64,000 nucleotides of DNA. Source: Rhinopomastus cyanomelas (Eukaryota > Chordata > Aves > Bucerotiformes > Rhinopomastidae). The translations under genes were made by a program, and so were the position numbers. Below the pieces are notes generated by a model. The model ran no database searches, was not told the DNA's origin, and saw only the letters and a list, made by a program, of their open reading frames with translations. Shown piece by piece: positions 1-10,410 of this stretch (its first letter is position 1; every line of letters starts with the position of its first letter). The stretch covers positions 62,001 to 126,000 of the forward strand of contig VXBP01007514.1 in the NCBI GenBank assembly GCA_013400115.1, given 5' to 3'.

Positions 1-252
1 ACAGCCCTCTCACCTTCCCTTTTGTTTCCATAGAACCTTCTCTGCTCCAGCCTGTCCCCATTGCCTATCCCTGGACACCCCTGAGCAGAGCCTGGCTCCA
101 TCCTTCTGACACCCACCCTTCCCATGTTGGTCAACATTCCTGAGATCACCCCTCAGCCTCCTCTTCTCCCTGCTGAAGAGACCCAGCTCCCTCAGCCTTT
201 CCTCAGCAGGGAGATGCTCCTCTCCATCATCTCTGTGACTCTGCACATGCTG
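1..252 (-). mobile_element. CR1 LINE fragment (ORF2 C-terminus), cut by window edge
   Basis: On the minus strand this reads the CR1 ORF2 C-terminal block (ERLRELGLF.., then DLRNVDQHGKGGCQKDGARLCS). The 3' part lies outside the window. Confidence 0.9.
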
Positions 253-402
253 AACCTCCTCTCCTTCACTCTGTGGACTTCTCCATTCCTGCTTTCATCT
301 CAGGATTATTTGAGAGGCCTGAATGACACTCAAGATCTCATCTCCCAAATGTTAAACAGCTACATTTCTCTTTCCCTTCCATTTCTAGGATGCTCCAGCT
401 GA

Positions 403-1107
403 CTCTTCACATAGGATCCCATTTCTAGGTTTGTGTATTGGGGGGCTGTTCTTCCAGGTGTTTTGCCAACAGCATTTACTGCCACAGTTGAAAAAAACTG
501 TGTCCAAATGTCCACTCCTGCCTTCTGCCCAGTTTAGGGCCACTGGTGTTGCCTGTTGGCTGCCAGGCTAAAGCATCTAGAAGGTCATGCAAATTCAAAG
601 GCGTCTGGATTTCACCGTGTCTCTCGCTGATGTGAAATCTTCTTAGGAATTGACTTTGCTGGACAAAGAAGCTGTCAGCTGGGTGCTGGTGCTGTTTTAA
701 TGATAAGGTAGATTGACTCCCCCCTCATCGTGTCATCATCGTTGCCAAAGGAAACAGAGAGGCAACCCATAATCACCTTTCCTGCATCTGTCCCACTAAC
801 ACCTCATTTAAGTGAGTATTTGGCTGCTGATTGATCAGAGGGCTTTTTTCACAGCATCTACTACCCTGCTATCTAAGAGCTTCAAAATCTCCCCCTTCGT
901 TCGAGTTTTCATATGATCCTTGTAATAGTGTCTGGCGAATCAGCTCTGCATAGTCTCTGCAGAGCTCCAGCTCTTCCCTTCTGGAGAGGACAGAGGACAT
1001 CCTTGGAGTTAGTCAGTAGACTCTGACCTCCCAAATCATCTCTGCAGTTCTGCAAAACCAAACCTTGTTTATCCCTCCCTAATTTGTGTTGGGTGGAAAT
1101 GGCATTT
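403..1107. other. Unique intron, nothing gene-like
   Basis: No CR1 match and no supported exon. It contains an ATGCAAAT octamer at 587-594, which alone proves nothing. Confidence 0.6.
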
Positions 1108-1386
1108 AGAGTCACAAGCTGAATTAGGTTGGAAGGGAGCTCAGGGCTCACCCTGGTACCAATCCCCTGCCATGGGCAGTGACACCTCTTAGCAGTCCAG
1201 GGTGCCCAGAGCCCCATCCAACCTGCCCTTGGAGCCTTTCAAGGATGGAGCAGCCACAGCCTCCCTGGGCATCCTGTTCCAGGGCCTCAGCACCCTCACT
1301 GGAAAGAACCTCCTTTTAAAATCTAATCTCAGTCTCCCCTCTTCTAGCTTAAAGCATCTCCCCTCGTGCTGTCACTACATTGCCTG
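1108..1386 (-). mobile_element. CR1 LINE 3' fragment
   Basis: It starts with a degraded CR1 3' terminus (GAGTCACAAGCTG, then TTGGAAGGGAGCTCAG) and continues through the SLGILFQGLSTLTGK antisense signature. It belongs to the group whose 3' end carries the CACCCTGG-type sequence. Confidence 0.9.
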
Positions 1387-2091
1387 AAGTGCTTCCTTTT
1401 TGCTCCCTACTGCTCCCTTCCTGGAAAGATATTTGTGAGGTCCCAGCAGTTTCACAGAGCTGCCAAGCAGAGACCTCACTGCTGCTGCCAAGCGTGTGTT
1501 TACCATGAGTGCCCGTTTGGATCTGCACCCACTCTCCTTGCTCCCACCAGTGCACCCCCACTGGGTGCTGCTGAGCTGTTTTATAGTCCCCAGCTCTACT
1601 GGTGGGTCTCCACAACTTGCCAGCATTCCACCACCCACTGCTGCCAGAGGTTCCGTGTTCTGCTGAGCCACTGCTGAGCACCCACACAGTGAGCACAGTC
1701 CCTGCCAGGCAGCTCAGCTCTGAAACCACTCAGAGGGGCCAGTGCTGGAGCTCAGGGCATCCTTCTGCAGCCACCTTCTGGGGAGCTGTGGACTTGGGTC
1801 ACGTCAAGCAGGACCTTTGCTGGTGAACGACTCGTTCACTTAATCCAGTTGGTCCTTGCGTGGACCAACCAGGTGGGAGATGGGGGACACTTTGTATCCC
1901 ACAGATGACAGCTGTAGTTCATCCATGAGGAGAAACCCCACAAATCCACATTGAATCCAAGCAGTTTTATGCTAAGCAGAGACCGCAAAACTCCCAGGTA
2001 ATTGCACTTATGGATCTAAACCGGCAGCTGCCCACAAGAGTCAGGAAAGCCACTGCCAACAACCGTGGTGGCCAGCAGGATGGCCAGGAGC
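1387..2091. other. Unique intron with two adjacent inverted repeats
   Basis: No repeat family recognised. Two perfect 8-bp stems lie at 1823-1839 and 1848-1869 (see findings). Confidence 0.6.
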
Positions 2092-2730
2092 CAGCAATGG
2101 GCCCTGGCAGCCAAGAATGCCAATGGCATCCTGGGGTGGATTAGGAGGGGCGTAGATTGAGATTGAGTAGTAGATCGAGAGGGTAGATCGAGAGTAGATC
2201 AAGAGAGGTTCTCCTCTCCCTCTACTCTGCCTTGGTGAGACCACATGTGGAGTGTTGTGTCCAGTTCTGGGCCCCTCAGTCCCAGAAGGACAGGGAACTG
2301 CTTGAGAGAGTCCAGCGCAGAACCACAGAGATGATGGAGTGGAGCATCTCCCTGCTGAGGACAGGCTGGGGGAGCTTGGAGAAAAGGAGACTGGCGGGTG
2401 ACCCGGTGGATGTTGTGTGGGTGTGTGTCAGGAGGATGGAGCCAGGCTCTGCTCAGGGGCACCCAGTGATAGGATAAGGGGCACCAGGTGTGAGCTGGAA
2501 CGGAGGAGGTTCCACATCAGTCTGAGAAAGAACTTCTTCCTAGTGAGGGTGTCAGAGCCCTGGCAGGGGCTGCCCAGGGGGGTTGTGGAGTCTCCTTCTC
2601 TGGAGACATCTAAAACCTGCCTGGCCATGTTCCTGTGTGACTGGATCTAGGGGATCCTGCTGTGGCGGGGAGACTGGACTGGATGCCCTTTCGAGGTCCC
2701 TTCCAATCCCTAATGTTCTGTGATGCTGTG
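2092..2730 (+). mobile_element. CR1 LINE fragment, about 640 bp
   Basis: Sense CR1 ORF2 C-terminus (MVRPHVECCVQFWAPQ) through to the 3' tail TTCGAGGTCCCTTCCAATCC. It has a local expansion of a TAGATCGAGAG unit at about 2169-2203 and a deletion near 2395. It may start slightly left, near 2070. Confidence 0.93.
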
Positions 2731-3276
2731 AACATAGTGGGTAGGTTGCTGTGGGAGCTCATCACCGGCACCAGTACCTGCCTGGGAGAAGCGGTCTGCT
2801 GACATTGTCCCCATAACCATTTCAACACAGGCTGATGGTACTCAGAGCCATCAGATGGCTGCAATTCATTAAGCAAACATCGGCTCTAGAAGGGCCGCGT
2901 TTGAAGGCTGGTGCCATGGATGTGCTCAGCTGTGAAATATGCGGCAGAGAGCCGTTCGTTTGGGGCAGGGTGGGGGGGTTGTCTAGAAATCTGCTTCCCA
3001 TTAATGTAAAATGGGCTTGTCGGAGAAAAAAATCAGGAGGATCACATTTTTCTCTCAATTACCCCTCCTCAGCGGGATTCCTCAAGGTTTGTGCTGGGTA
3101 ACTGAGATGTGTGGAAGCTGAGGAGGGGGTTTGGGGTTTGTTTTGATCCATTAAACTTGTATCTGGCTGCGGTGATGTAATCCCCCTGCTCCAAGACACT
3201 TTATAAACATCAGTGGGTCTGTTTGCGCCGTCCCGAGGGATGTGCAGCGCGGGAGGGTCGCTGGGCCCCTTCTACC
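2731..3276. other. Unique intron, nothing seen
   Basis: Mixed-composition sequence without CR1 or recognisable exon. Confidence 0.55.
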
Positions 3277-3712
3277 CGCAGAGAGCAGCGGGGCTGGGGA
3301 AGGGACTGGAGGGAAGGGCTGATGGGGAGAGACTGAGGGAGCTGGGGGTGTTGAGCCTGGAAAAGAGGAGACACGGGAGGGGCCTTCTCCCTCTCTACAC
3401 TCCCTGGAGGGCAGTTGTAGTCATGTGGGGGTCAGGCTCTTCTCCCAGGCAACCAGAGCCTGAAGCTGTCAGGGGAGGGTTAGGCTGGATGTTAGGAAGC
3501 CTTTCCTCATGGAAAGGGTGATCAGAGCCTGGACTGGACTGCCCAGGGCTGTGGTGGAGTCCACATCCATCCCTGGAGGTGCTGAAGGGCAGTCTGGCTG
3601 TGGTTCCTAGCACCCTGGTGCAGCCACTGTGGTGATGTTAGGTCCTGGGCTGGACTAGCTGAGCTCAGAGGGCTTTTCCACCCTCAATCATTTTGTGATC
3701 AGTGATTCTGTG
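3277..3712 (+). mobile_element. CR1 LINE 3' fragment
   Basis: Member of the group ending GTGATGTTAGGTCCTGGGCT and GAGGGCTTTTCC. Sense ORF2 remnant ERLRELGVLSLEKRR is visible at about 3330-3370. Confidence 0.92.
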
Positions 3713-3787
3713 GTGGGGAAATGTTATGCTGCAGCATCGCAGCGGAAAAGGGAACACTCCCCCATGCTTTCAACCTGCCCATCCTTA

Positions 3788-3873
3788 TTGGTCTAGGTGA
3801 TCCTGCTGTGGCAGGGAGATTGGTCTAGATGATCTTTCGAGGTCCCTTCTGATCCCTAATGATTCTATGATTA
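3788..3873 (+). mobile_element. CR1 3' tail only
   Basis: About 85 bp: GTGATCCTGCTGTGGCAGGG through TTCGAGGTCCCTTC to ATTCTATGATTA. A strongly 5'-truncated insertion. Confidence 0.9.
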
Positions 3874-4172
3874 TCATATTTCATTAATACCCTGTAAACT
3901 CAAGCAGCAGCATTTCAGCTGTAACAGCTCAGCAAGAGTTGCACTGAGATCCTCAGGCAGAAAAGAGTCAGCGCTTGGGATTTCACGAGCGAGAAGGAAG
4001 GGGTCAGGATACACAAATCGGTGTTCTAAATCCACAAATAAGTTGTGACCTTTGCAAAGGGGCAAAACGTTACTGGAGACACTAGCACCGCTTGTAACTA
4101 GATGGGAATTAGGGAGCAGAGATGTGCAACAAGAGACCGTTCAGCTCAGGGCACGTGGGTCTTGCTCTGGTG

Positions 4173-4465
4173 ATCTTGGCCTTTTCTCCCTAGGGACTAG
4201 CGATAGGACCAGAGGAAATGGGGTTAGGTTGTGCCAGGGGAGGGTCAGGTTGGATCTGAGGAAAAACTTCTTCCCAGCAAGAGTGGGGAGGCCTTGGAAC
4301 CGGCTGCCCAAGGAGGGGGTGGAGGTACTGTCCCTGGAGGGGTTCAACAAATGGGCAGCTGGGGTGTTTGAGGGGATAGGTTAGAGGTTGGAGGTTGTAG
4401 GGCAGGTGGTTGGGCTTGATGATCTTGAGAATCTTTTCTGACCTTGATGATTCTGTGATTCTATG
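4173..4465 (+). mobile_element. CR1 LINE 3' fragment
   Basis: Sense remnant LRKNFFPARVGRPWNRLP, then the group-specific GTTAGAGGTTGGAGGTTGTA end and GATTCTGTGATTCTATGG tail. Confidence 0.92.
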
Positions 4466-5137
4466 GTGATGGCTGCTAAAGGTCACTGGACTCTTGGACT
4501 GGATGTTCTGGGGGAGCTTTTCTTTGCTGGTCAATGGCCACACAGATGTCCAGTGACATTTGGAAAGGGCCAAGCTGCTGCTGTTTGCATCACAAATGAC
4601 AATCCCATCTCCATCCCCATTAGAAGGTCGGATTTAGACGATGCGCTGAAAGGAGCTGCTGATATTCACAGCCTTTCCGGGTGGGAATTGTTGCTGTAAG
4701 CAGAGACACATGGAGCAGATGAGAGAATAATGTAAATATATCGACAGAAGGCAGTGTATTTGTTTCTTTGGGGTGGAAGTGAGACACAAGCAGATAAAAA
4801 GCAGAATTGCCATAAGCCTTCAGCATCTCAGAGGTCATTGTTCTGCAGGATGACACATGGAGATTCATTTTTATTAAGTTCTGGCTGATTCTTTCATTGT
4901 AAGAGAAAGGATTTAATTGAATCAAATCAAAGGGCTGTATGAGGTGATGCTCATCCTTAAGACAAAAGGCTCTTCCCACTTACTTCAGCTGGTTCCTTAG
5001 CTTGTTGTACATATTAAACTCAAGAAAGTGCTAATCTGAAGAGCAAATTCAAGTGTTTGGAAGGTCTGGAGGGTATCTGTGTGCTCCTCAGCCCTGTGGC
5101 ATCTCCTGAACCTCACATTGCCTGCACTGCGCTCATT
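4466..5137. other. Unique intron, nothing seen
   Basis: Moderately AT-rich from about 4720 to 5040. A 119-codon antisense frame at 4620-4979 has no recognisable homology and is judged chance. Confidence 0.55.
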
Positions 5138-5571
5138 ACAGAATCCCAGAATGACTGAGGCCGGAGAAGCCCTCTGAGCTCAGCCAGCCCAGACCAGGAC
5201 CTAACATCACCCCAGCGGCCATACCAGGGCACTAAGAGCCACAGTGAGGTCATCCTTCAACACTTCCAGCGATGCAGACTCCCCCACTGCCCTGGGCAGT
5301 CCAGTCCAGGCTCTGAGCACCTTTTCCACAAGGAAGGGCTTCCTAACATCCTGCCTAACCCTTCCCTGGCAGCCTCAGGCCCTGCCCTCTTATCCTGGCG
5401 CTGGTTGCCTGGGAGAAAAGCCCAACGCCCACCTGCAACCTCCCGTCAGGGAGTGTAGAGGGGGACAAGGTACCCCTGAGTCTCCTCTTCTCCAGGCTGA
5501 ACACCGCCAGCTCCTTCAGCCTCTCCTCATCAGCCTTTCCCTCCAGTCCCTTCCCCAGCCTCATTAGGTTA
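5138..5571 (-). mobile_element. CR1 LINE 3' fragment
   Basis: Begins ACAGAATCCCAGAATGACTG (antisense tail). Same 3'-end group as the element at 3277 (antisense GACCAGGACCTAACATCACC). The minus strand reads GLEGKADEERLKELAVFSLEKRRLRG in a rather open frame. Confidence 0.92.
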
Positions 5572-5813
5572 AACAAGAGCAGACATGGTGGGTAGCAATG
5601 TTAGATCTTCCTCCACCCCTGTTTATGTTGTCTGCTCTTCAGAAATAGCCTCTTTGGATGCAATGCTACCACTAGAATATGTTGAAGAGTTGCTCAGATT
5701 TTTAAGGGTACCCTCACACTGTCTGAACAGGACTGAGGGTACCTAAGGTTAAATGGGCTTTGGAGAACTGCTGGTGCTGACTCAGGCTTTCCCCCCCATA
5801 TCCTTAGGAGATA

Positions 5814-6056
5814 CTCAAGCTGCCCCAGGGCAGGTTGAGGTTGGCCCTGAGGAGCAATTTCTGCCCCACAAGGGTTCCCCAGGCTTGGTCCAGGCTGCCC
5901 AGGGCAGTGAGGGAGTCCCTGTGTCTGGAGGAGCTGCAAAGCTGTGGAGGTGTGGGGTGAAGGATCGCAGTTAGTGGAGGCAGTGCTGGAAGAACAGTTG
6001 GATCGATGAGCTCAAAGCTCTTCTTCAACCTAGGTAATTCAATGATTCTGTGATTC
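5814..6056 (+). mobile_element. CR1 LINE 3' fragment, older subfamily
   Basis: CTCAAGCTGCCCCAGGGCAG, GGCTGCCCAGGGCAGTGAGG, and a tail ATTCAATGATTCTGTGATTC. More diverged than its neighbours. Confidence 0.85.
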
Positions 6057-6330
6057 CTGACCTCTCTGTGCCTCATCTGTGTGACCAGGGACCCCAGTGC
6101 CCTAGAGACACAGACTCACATTGCTATCAAGCTTCATTGCCACTTTGAGGAGCTCAGCAAAGCCTTGGCCTTAAAGCCAGTTGCCACTCTCTGCACAAAC
6201 ACCTCGGCAAGATTTTTCATCCTTCCCTCTTGAAGGCGGTTTTGCCACCTGTGCAACGGTCAGGACCTTTCTGCAGCTGTGGGGGTTCTCCTCTTTTCAG
6301 AACCTGCTGACAGCATAGGCAGATTTGGGG

Positions 6331-6832
6331 TCACGATTGTCGCCCTTTACTGGGCACTGGGGAGGCCTCATCTCCAATACTGTGGTCAGTTCTAGGCACC
6401 TCAAGCCAAGAAGGACATTGAGGGGCTGGAGCAGGTGCAGAGAAGGGCAACAGAGCTGGGGAAGGGCCTGGAGGACAGGGTTGATGAGGAGAGGCTGAGG
6501 GAGCTGGAGCTGGTTGGCCTGAGGAAGGGGAGGCTGAGGGGAGACCTCATTGCTGTCTGCAGCTGCCCTAACAGGAGGATGGAGAGAGGTGGAGGTCAAT
6601 CTCTTCTCCCCAGTCACCAGCGATAGGACAAGAGGAAACAGTCTCAGGAAAAATCTCTTCCCTGCCAGAGTGGTCAGGGGTTGGAACAGGCTGCTCAGGG
6701 AGTGGTTGAATCGCCACCCCTGGCTGTGTTTCACAGTCTTGGAGCTGTGGAGCTCAGGGACAGGGTTTTGCGCTGGGGTGGGACAGTTGGGTTACTGGTT
6801 GGACTTGATGATCTGAAAGGTCTTTCTCAGCC
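6331..6832 (+). mobile_element. CR1 LINE fragment, about 500 bp
   Basis: Sense ORF2 from the ALYWALGRPHLQYCGQF-like segment through ELGKGLEDRVDEERLRELEL to a degraded tail ending GGACTTGATGATCTG.. near 6820. Confidence 0.9.
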
Positions 6833-7789
6833 TGCATGCTCCACTTGCATTCAATGAATGCCAGCCCCAGGGACCTTCATGCTGAGCATCCCTTTGCCAC
6901 CCCAGGCTTGTGACCCTTCCACTTGCTTTCTCTGCCCGATGGCTGCAACACCGCACGCTCCTAGCAGGCGGAAGCTCAGAGAAATCAAACCCAGCTCTGA
7001 GAGATAGGAATCAATTTTAAATGGACCCAGCTGTTCCCCAGGAAGGACGGGAGGAGGCATCAGGAAGGGGAGAAAATCTTTCAAGATACGTTTAGGGAAA
7101 TCTCAGAAAGACTTAAAGTAATAAGGAAGAGCTTTTTAAAGTGAGGTTATTAATTTACAGAGGAGTCCACAGCCAGCTTTCAAGAAGCTTGTTTTTTAAA
7201 TAGCATGAACCCTAATGTAGAAATTCTCTTGCATCGGTAAATTAAACCGGTTCCAGTGCTGCCAGGACAGTAACTCCACAAGTCCATCATTAAAGGTTTA
7301 GATGAAGCAGCATAATTTAGACTCTGCTGCAACAGCTGAATGTGTTCATGGAAGGCTCCAATCAGTTTTAACCTGATTTTTTTGACGATCAAAATAATGC
7401 GCCAGTACTAGCAACGAGTTCCTCTCTGCTGAAGCCGACGTTGAAATCACTGGCTCGGGTCTGCGTGGATGGCACAGGCAGGTTAGCTGGTTCCCTGCAT
7501 AATTCCCTCATTTGCAAGCACAGTTTGCAGCAAATCCTCATGCAAATTAGCCATGAAAACGGGCATTTATCTTGATTAGAATGCAGTTTCCACACAGACT
7601 TAGCGAACTTCCTCTCGCTCAGGGATGGCTGCATAGGTGACGGAGAAAGAATTTGGGAAACTCATCCTCCTCGCAGGTTGTTTCTTGGCCCTTCGGGGAT
7701 TCATTCAGGGACACGGACCTTCCCACCCATATTCCAAGCACCCTTCTCCAGAGCATACAGTCGGGTTGCAGATACTGCAAAAATTATCG
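6833..7789. other. Unique AT-rich intron, possible conserved non-coding
   Basis: CR1-free for about 950 bp and AT-rich from 7080 to 7640, with an ATGCAAAT octamer at 7540-7547 followed by TAG. Conservation is inferred from composition only. Confidence 0.4.
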
Positions 7790-8197
7790 ATCAGAATGGA
7801 AAGGGCAGGTGTCAGGAGGATGGAGCCAGGCTCTGCTCAGGGGCACCCAAGGATAGGACAAGGGGCAGCGGGTGTGAGCTGGGACAGAGCAGGTTTGGTC
7901 AAGGCGATCCTGCTCTGGCAGGGGGATTGGACTGGATGATCTTTCAGGATCCCTTCTGATCCTTGATGTTCTGTAATTATGTGATCAGTCTGAGAAGGGA
8001 CTTCTTCCCCGTGAAGGTGCCATAGCCCTGGAAAGGGGCTCCCCATGGGGGTTGTGGAGTCTCCTTCTCTGGAGCCATTTCAAACCCGCCTGAACATGTT
8101 CCTGTGCGACTGGATCTAGGGAATCCTGCCGTGTTGGGGGCTCGGACTGGCTGATCTTTCGAGGTCCCTTCCAATCCCTAATGTTCTGTGATTCCAT
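7790..8197 (+). mobile_element. CR1 LINE fragment interrupted by a second CR1
   Basis: CR1 body 7790-7895 (RCQEDGARLCSGAP) resumes at 7985 (CAGTCTGAGAAGGGACTTC) and runs to its own tail at about 8197. The two halves abut correctly once 7896-7984 is set aside, apart from about 5 bp lost at the junction. Confidence 0.85.
7896..7984 (+). mobile_element. CR1 3' tail inserted inside another CR1
   Basis: About 89 bp from GGCGATCCTGCTCTGGCAGG to GATGTTCTGTAATTATGTGA, in the same orientation as its host. Confidence 0.85.
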
Positions 8198-8198
8198 A

Positions 8199-8287
8199 GT
8201 TCTGGGGGATCCTGCTGTGGCAGGGGGATTGGACTGGATGATCTTTTGAGGTCCCTTCCAATCCCTAATGTTCTGTGGTCCTGTGAA
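8199..8287 (+). mobile_element. CR1 3' tail, tandem to the previous element
   Basis: A third CR1 3' end (GGGGATCCTGCTGTGGCAGG through TCTGTGGTCCTGTG) immediately after the host element's tail. Confidence 0.88.
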
Positions 8288-8784
8288 AATAACTTCCTTT
8301 TTGGAAAAGCTGCTGGACCATTCCTTCAAATACCCAATGTCTCTTTGTCTTACAAAACCCTTTTACAGTTAACAAAGTCTAGGTGCTGCTTGACAAGGAT
8401 TCAGTTCTTTTCTCCCCTTGCAGAGCTGGCTGCACGCACAGTCCAAACCAGGTTTGAGGTTTTAGTTGGGGGGGACCCAGACTGATCTTAATTTTATTTT
8501 CAGCAGAACTGCTGTGACAGATCTGCCCAATTCCTGTTCCTAAACGCTGCTTGAGGGATGCTGCCCACCAAACCCCATCCCAGTGCTCCCACCATTTGGG
8601 CAGCAACATTCTGCTTCTTTATCTCATGTTCTGCCTCTCCAAGAGCCATCTCTGCAGCAGCAAACCCTTTTCTGTCCTTTTTACTGCATTTTGGCTGGGG
8701 TCTCTGCAATGCCAGTAGCAATGCAGAAGGAGCATCCTCAATGAAACACCCCAAATTCTTAGCTCACTCAGCCAAAACCCTGAG

Positions 8785-8864
8785 TTTGGGTAAATATCGC
8801 AGGGTTTGGGCAAATATCGGAGGGTTTGGGCAAATATTGGAAGGTTTGGGCAAATATTGCAGGG
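8785..8864. repeat. Minisatellite, 4 x 20 bp
   Basis: Four contiguous 20-bp units of the form TTTGGGCAAATATNGNAGGG begin at 8785, 8805, 8825 and 8845. A degenerate partial unit (TTTAGCAAAC) follows. Units differ at two to four positions. Confidence 0.9.
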
Positions 8865-9088
8865 TTTAGCAAACAGCCCAGGCAGGGGCAGGACTTTAGG
8901 GATTGTGATTTCCTCTGCCTTTTCCTTGCCAACCCTGGCTCCCTGCACCCACTCACATTTCTGCAGGGCCCTGTGGGCTTCTACCCTACTGCTGTTGGGG
9001 GAGGTCCTGCCCAGCTCCTAAACCCCTATGTGACCTTTGCCCAATGCCCAGGGCTCAGGAGAGAACTGGCTGCACTGCTGGAGCATCA

Positions 9089-9225
9089 GGGATGGTTCAG
9101 GGGGGTGCAGCAAGGGATGGTTTGGGGGTGCAGCAGGGATGGTTCAGGGGGTGCAACAGGGATGGTTCAAGGGATGCAGTAGGGATGGCTTGGGGGGTGC
9201 AGCAGGGATGGTTCAGGGGGTGCAG
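9089..9225. repeat. Minisatellite, 6 x about 23 bp
   Basis: Six tandem units, each starting GGGATGG and ending GTGCAGCA or a near variant, with lengths 25, 22, 23, 23, 23 and 21 bp. The array creates Gly/Val/Gln-rich open frames (GMVQG-like) that are artefacts of the repeat. Confidence 0.9.
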
Positions 9226-9270
9226 TGGTGCAGGTTACAGCTTCATTGCAGTGAGGATGGAGCTGCTATG

Positions 9271-9297
9271 GGGAGGGAGGGAGGAGGAGGAGGATGG
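9271..9297. repeat. Purine-rich simple repeat
   Basis: A short (GGGA)n/(GGA)n tract between the minisatellite and the CpG island. Confidence 0.7.
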
Positions 9298-10149
9298 CAG
9301 CTCTGCAGCTCGCTGCAGCCCAGGCCCTGGCAGAGACCTGAGAGGTAGCTCAGAGCCTCAGGCAACATCAGCGCTCCCTCTAGCAGCCGTGAGACCAAAT
9401 AAATTCTCGATGTTTCACCCGGGGTTGGTGGCCCAATAACCAGCAGTAGTCCCAGGGCTCCCGCACCCAGCGCTGCTCCAGCGCTGCTCCAGCGCTGACA
9501 GCCGGGGGAATCCTTTCTTCCCAGACCTTCACCCCCGCCTCAAAAATAATCAGTCTTCCCAGAGGGAGTTTGCAGAGCGCGTTTTGCCTCCTCCTGCTCG
9601 TGATGCAGCTCTGGGCTGAGCTGAGCCCAGTTAGCAGAAAGGCTCTTGCTGGGGGGTGGGGGGGCACCGTGGGCACTGCAGCATCGCAAAGCGGGTCCGC
9701 GGAGCGGGAAGGAGGGGGAGGGTGTTTCTCGCTCTGCTGCAGGGGGTCCCCCATCCCTTCCCTTGGCCACTTCCCACGAGAGACCTCTCGCCACAGATGC
9801 CCTCGGCGGCAGAGTCTCCCCCTCTGCTGCTGACGGGGTGTGGGGGGCAACAGGTAGCGGTCCACCCACCCCGTACCCCGTGATGATTGCCCTTGCTCAG
9901 CGTTGCGTAGCCCACTTTGTAGCCCTTTGGCAAGTCCTTCCTCCTCCCCCCCCCGGGTTGCACAGGAGACCCCCCCTTACCTTCGCATGCTGCTTGCACG
10001 GCCCCCCCAATCCCCTGCCCAGCTTCCCCTCCCGCGCAGAACAGCCCTCCCGCGGCCCTCCCCTCACCGACCCTCCCACCTTCCCGCATCCTGCTCCCGC
10101 GGAGCCCCCCACCCAACTGCTCCCCTCCTTCCTCCTCAGTGCCCCCCAC

Positions 10150-10150
10150 N
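10150..10150. other. Ambiguous base (N) in the pyrimidine-rich CpG island
   Basis: A single N lies in CCCCCCACN just left of the acceptor tract. It marks an unresolved base or a collapsed gap in a GC-rich homopolymer-like stretch and breaks long GC-rich open frames on both strands. Confidence 0.95.
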
Positions 10151-10155
10151 CCGCT

Positions 10156-10225
10156 CCGTCTCACCTCTTCTTCTCGTCCTCCTCCTCTTCCCCCCTCCTC
10201 TCTCTCCCACCCCTCCCCTCCCCAG
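10156..10225 (+). promoter_or_regulatory. KAZRN: Polypyrimidine tract and 3' splice site of the KAZRN exon
   Basis: About 70 nt are almost purely C and T, ending CCCCAG at 10220-10225 directly before the exon. There is no competing AG inside the tract. The branch point is not certain; a CTCAC at 10160-10164 is possible but distant. Confidence 0.85.
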
Positions 10226-10403
10226 GCCAAGATCCTGCACATGATGGACGACAACAAGCAGCTGGCGCTGCGCATGGACGGGGCGCTGCAGGCGGCGGGG
10301 CGCGACGTGACGGCGCTGCGGGCCGAGCTGGCGGCCACGGGCCGGCGACTGGCGGAGCTGGGCGGTGGAGCGGCCATGGAGCAGGGACCGCCCAGCGCGC
10401 AAG
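10226..10403 (+). CDS. KAZRN: KAZRN (kazrin) internal exon, N-terminal coiled coil
   Basis: Kazrin is a periplakin-interacting scaffold linked to desmosomes, adherens junctions, RhoA and endosomal traffic. Its N-terminal half is coiled coil and long isoforms carry C-terminal SAM domains. The exon has 59 codons plus one base (178 nt): AKILH, then a Met-Met at 10241-10246, then DDNKQLALR and later LRAEL and RRLAEL, ending in a short Gly-Ala linker and PPSAQ. From memory of human kazrin (which begins MMEDNKQLALR) the match is colinear with roughly two thirds identity up to RRLAEL. Both splice sites are visible. The exon begins at codon position 1 and ends after the first base of a G.. codon, which fits the Val that follows in human. 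The linker after RRLAEL is clearly shorter than in mammals. MM is the start in some isoforms; in others AKILH is read through from upstream. No other KAZRN exon is in the window. Confidence 0.9.
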
Positions 10404-10410
10404 GTGGGTG
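10404..10410 (+). promoter_or_regulatory. KAZRN: 5' splice site of the KAZRN exon
   Basis: CAAG|GTGGGTG is a good U1 match, with GTGGGT in place of GTAAGT. It leaves one codon base on the exon, so the following intron is phase 1. Confidence 0.85.

Larger units (their letters stand above)
1..10225 (+). other. KAZRN: KAZRN intron upstream of the exon (partial)
   Basis: The whole stretch left of the exon is read as intron because the exon has a normal acceptor and no upstream open frame resembles kazrin. The intron's left end is outside the window. An isoform-specific promoter could lie in its CpG-rich last kilobase. Extent is inferred. Confidence 0.7.

Noticed and set aside
1811..1885. A tRNA-like cloverleaf around the paired hairpins
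   Set aside because: No A-box or B-box match and the arms do not fit tRNA spacing.
9044..9439. 131-codon frame with GMVQG-type repeats, a possible repeat protein
   Set aside because: It is simply the translation of the 23-bp minisatellite in one of its three frames; the other frames look similar.
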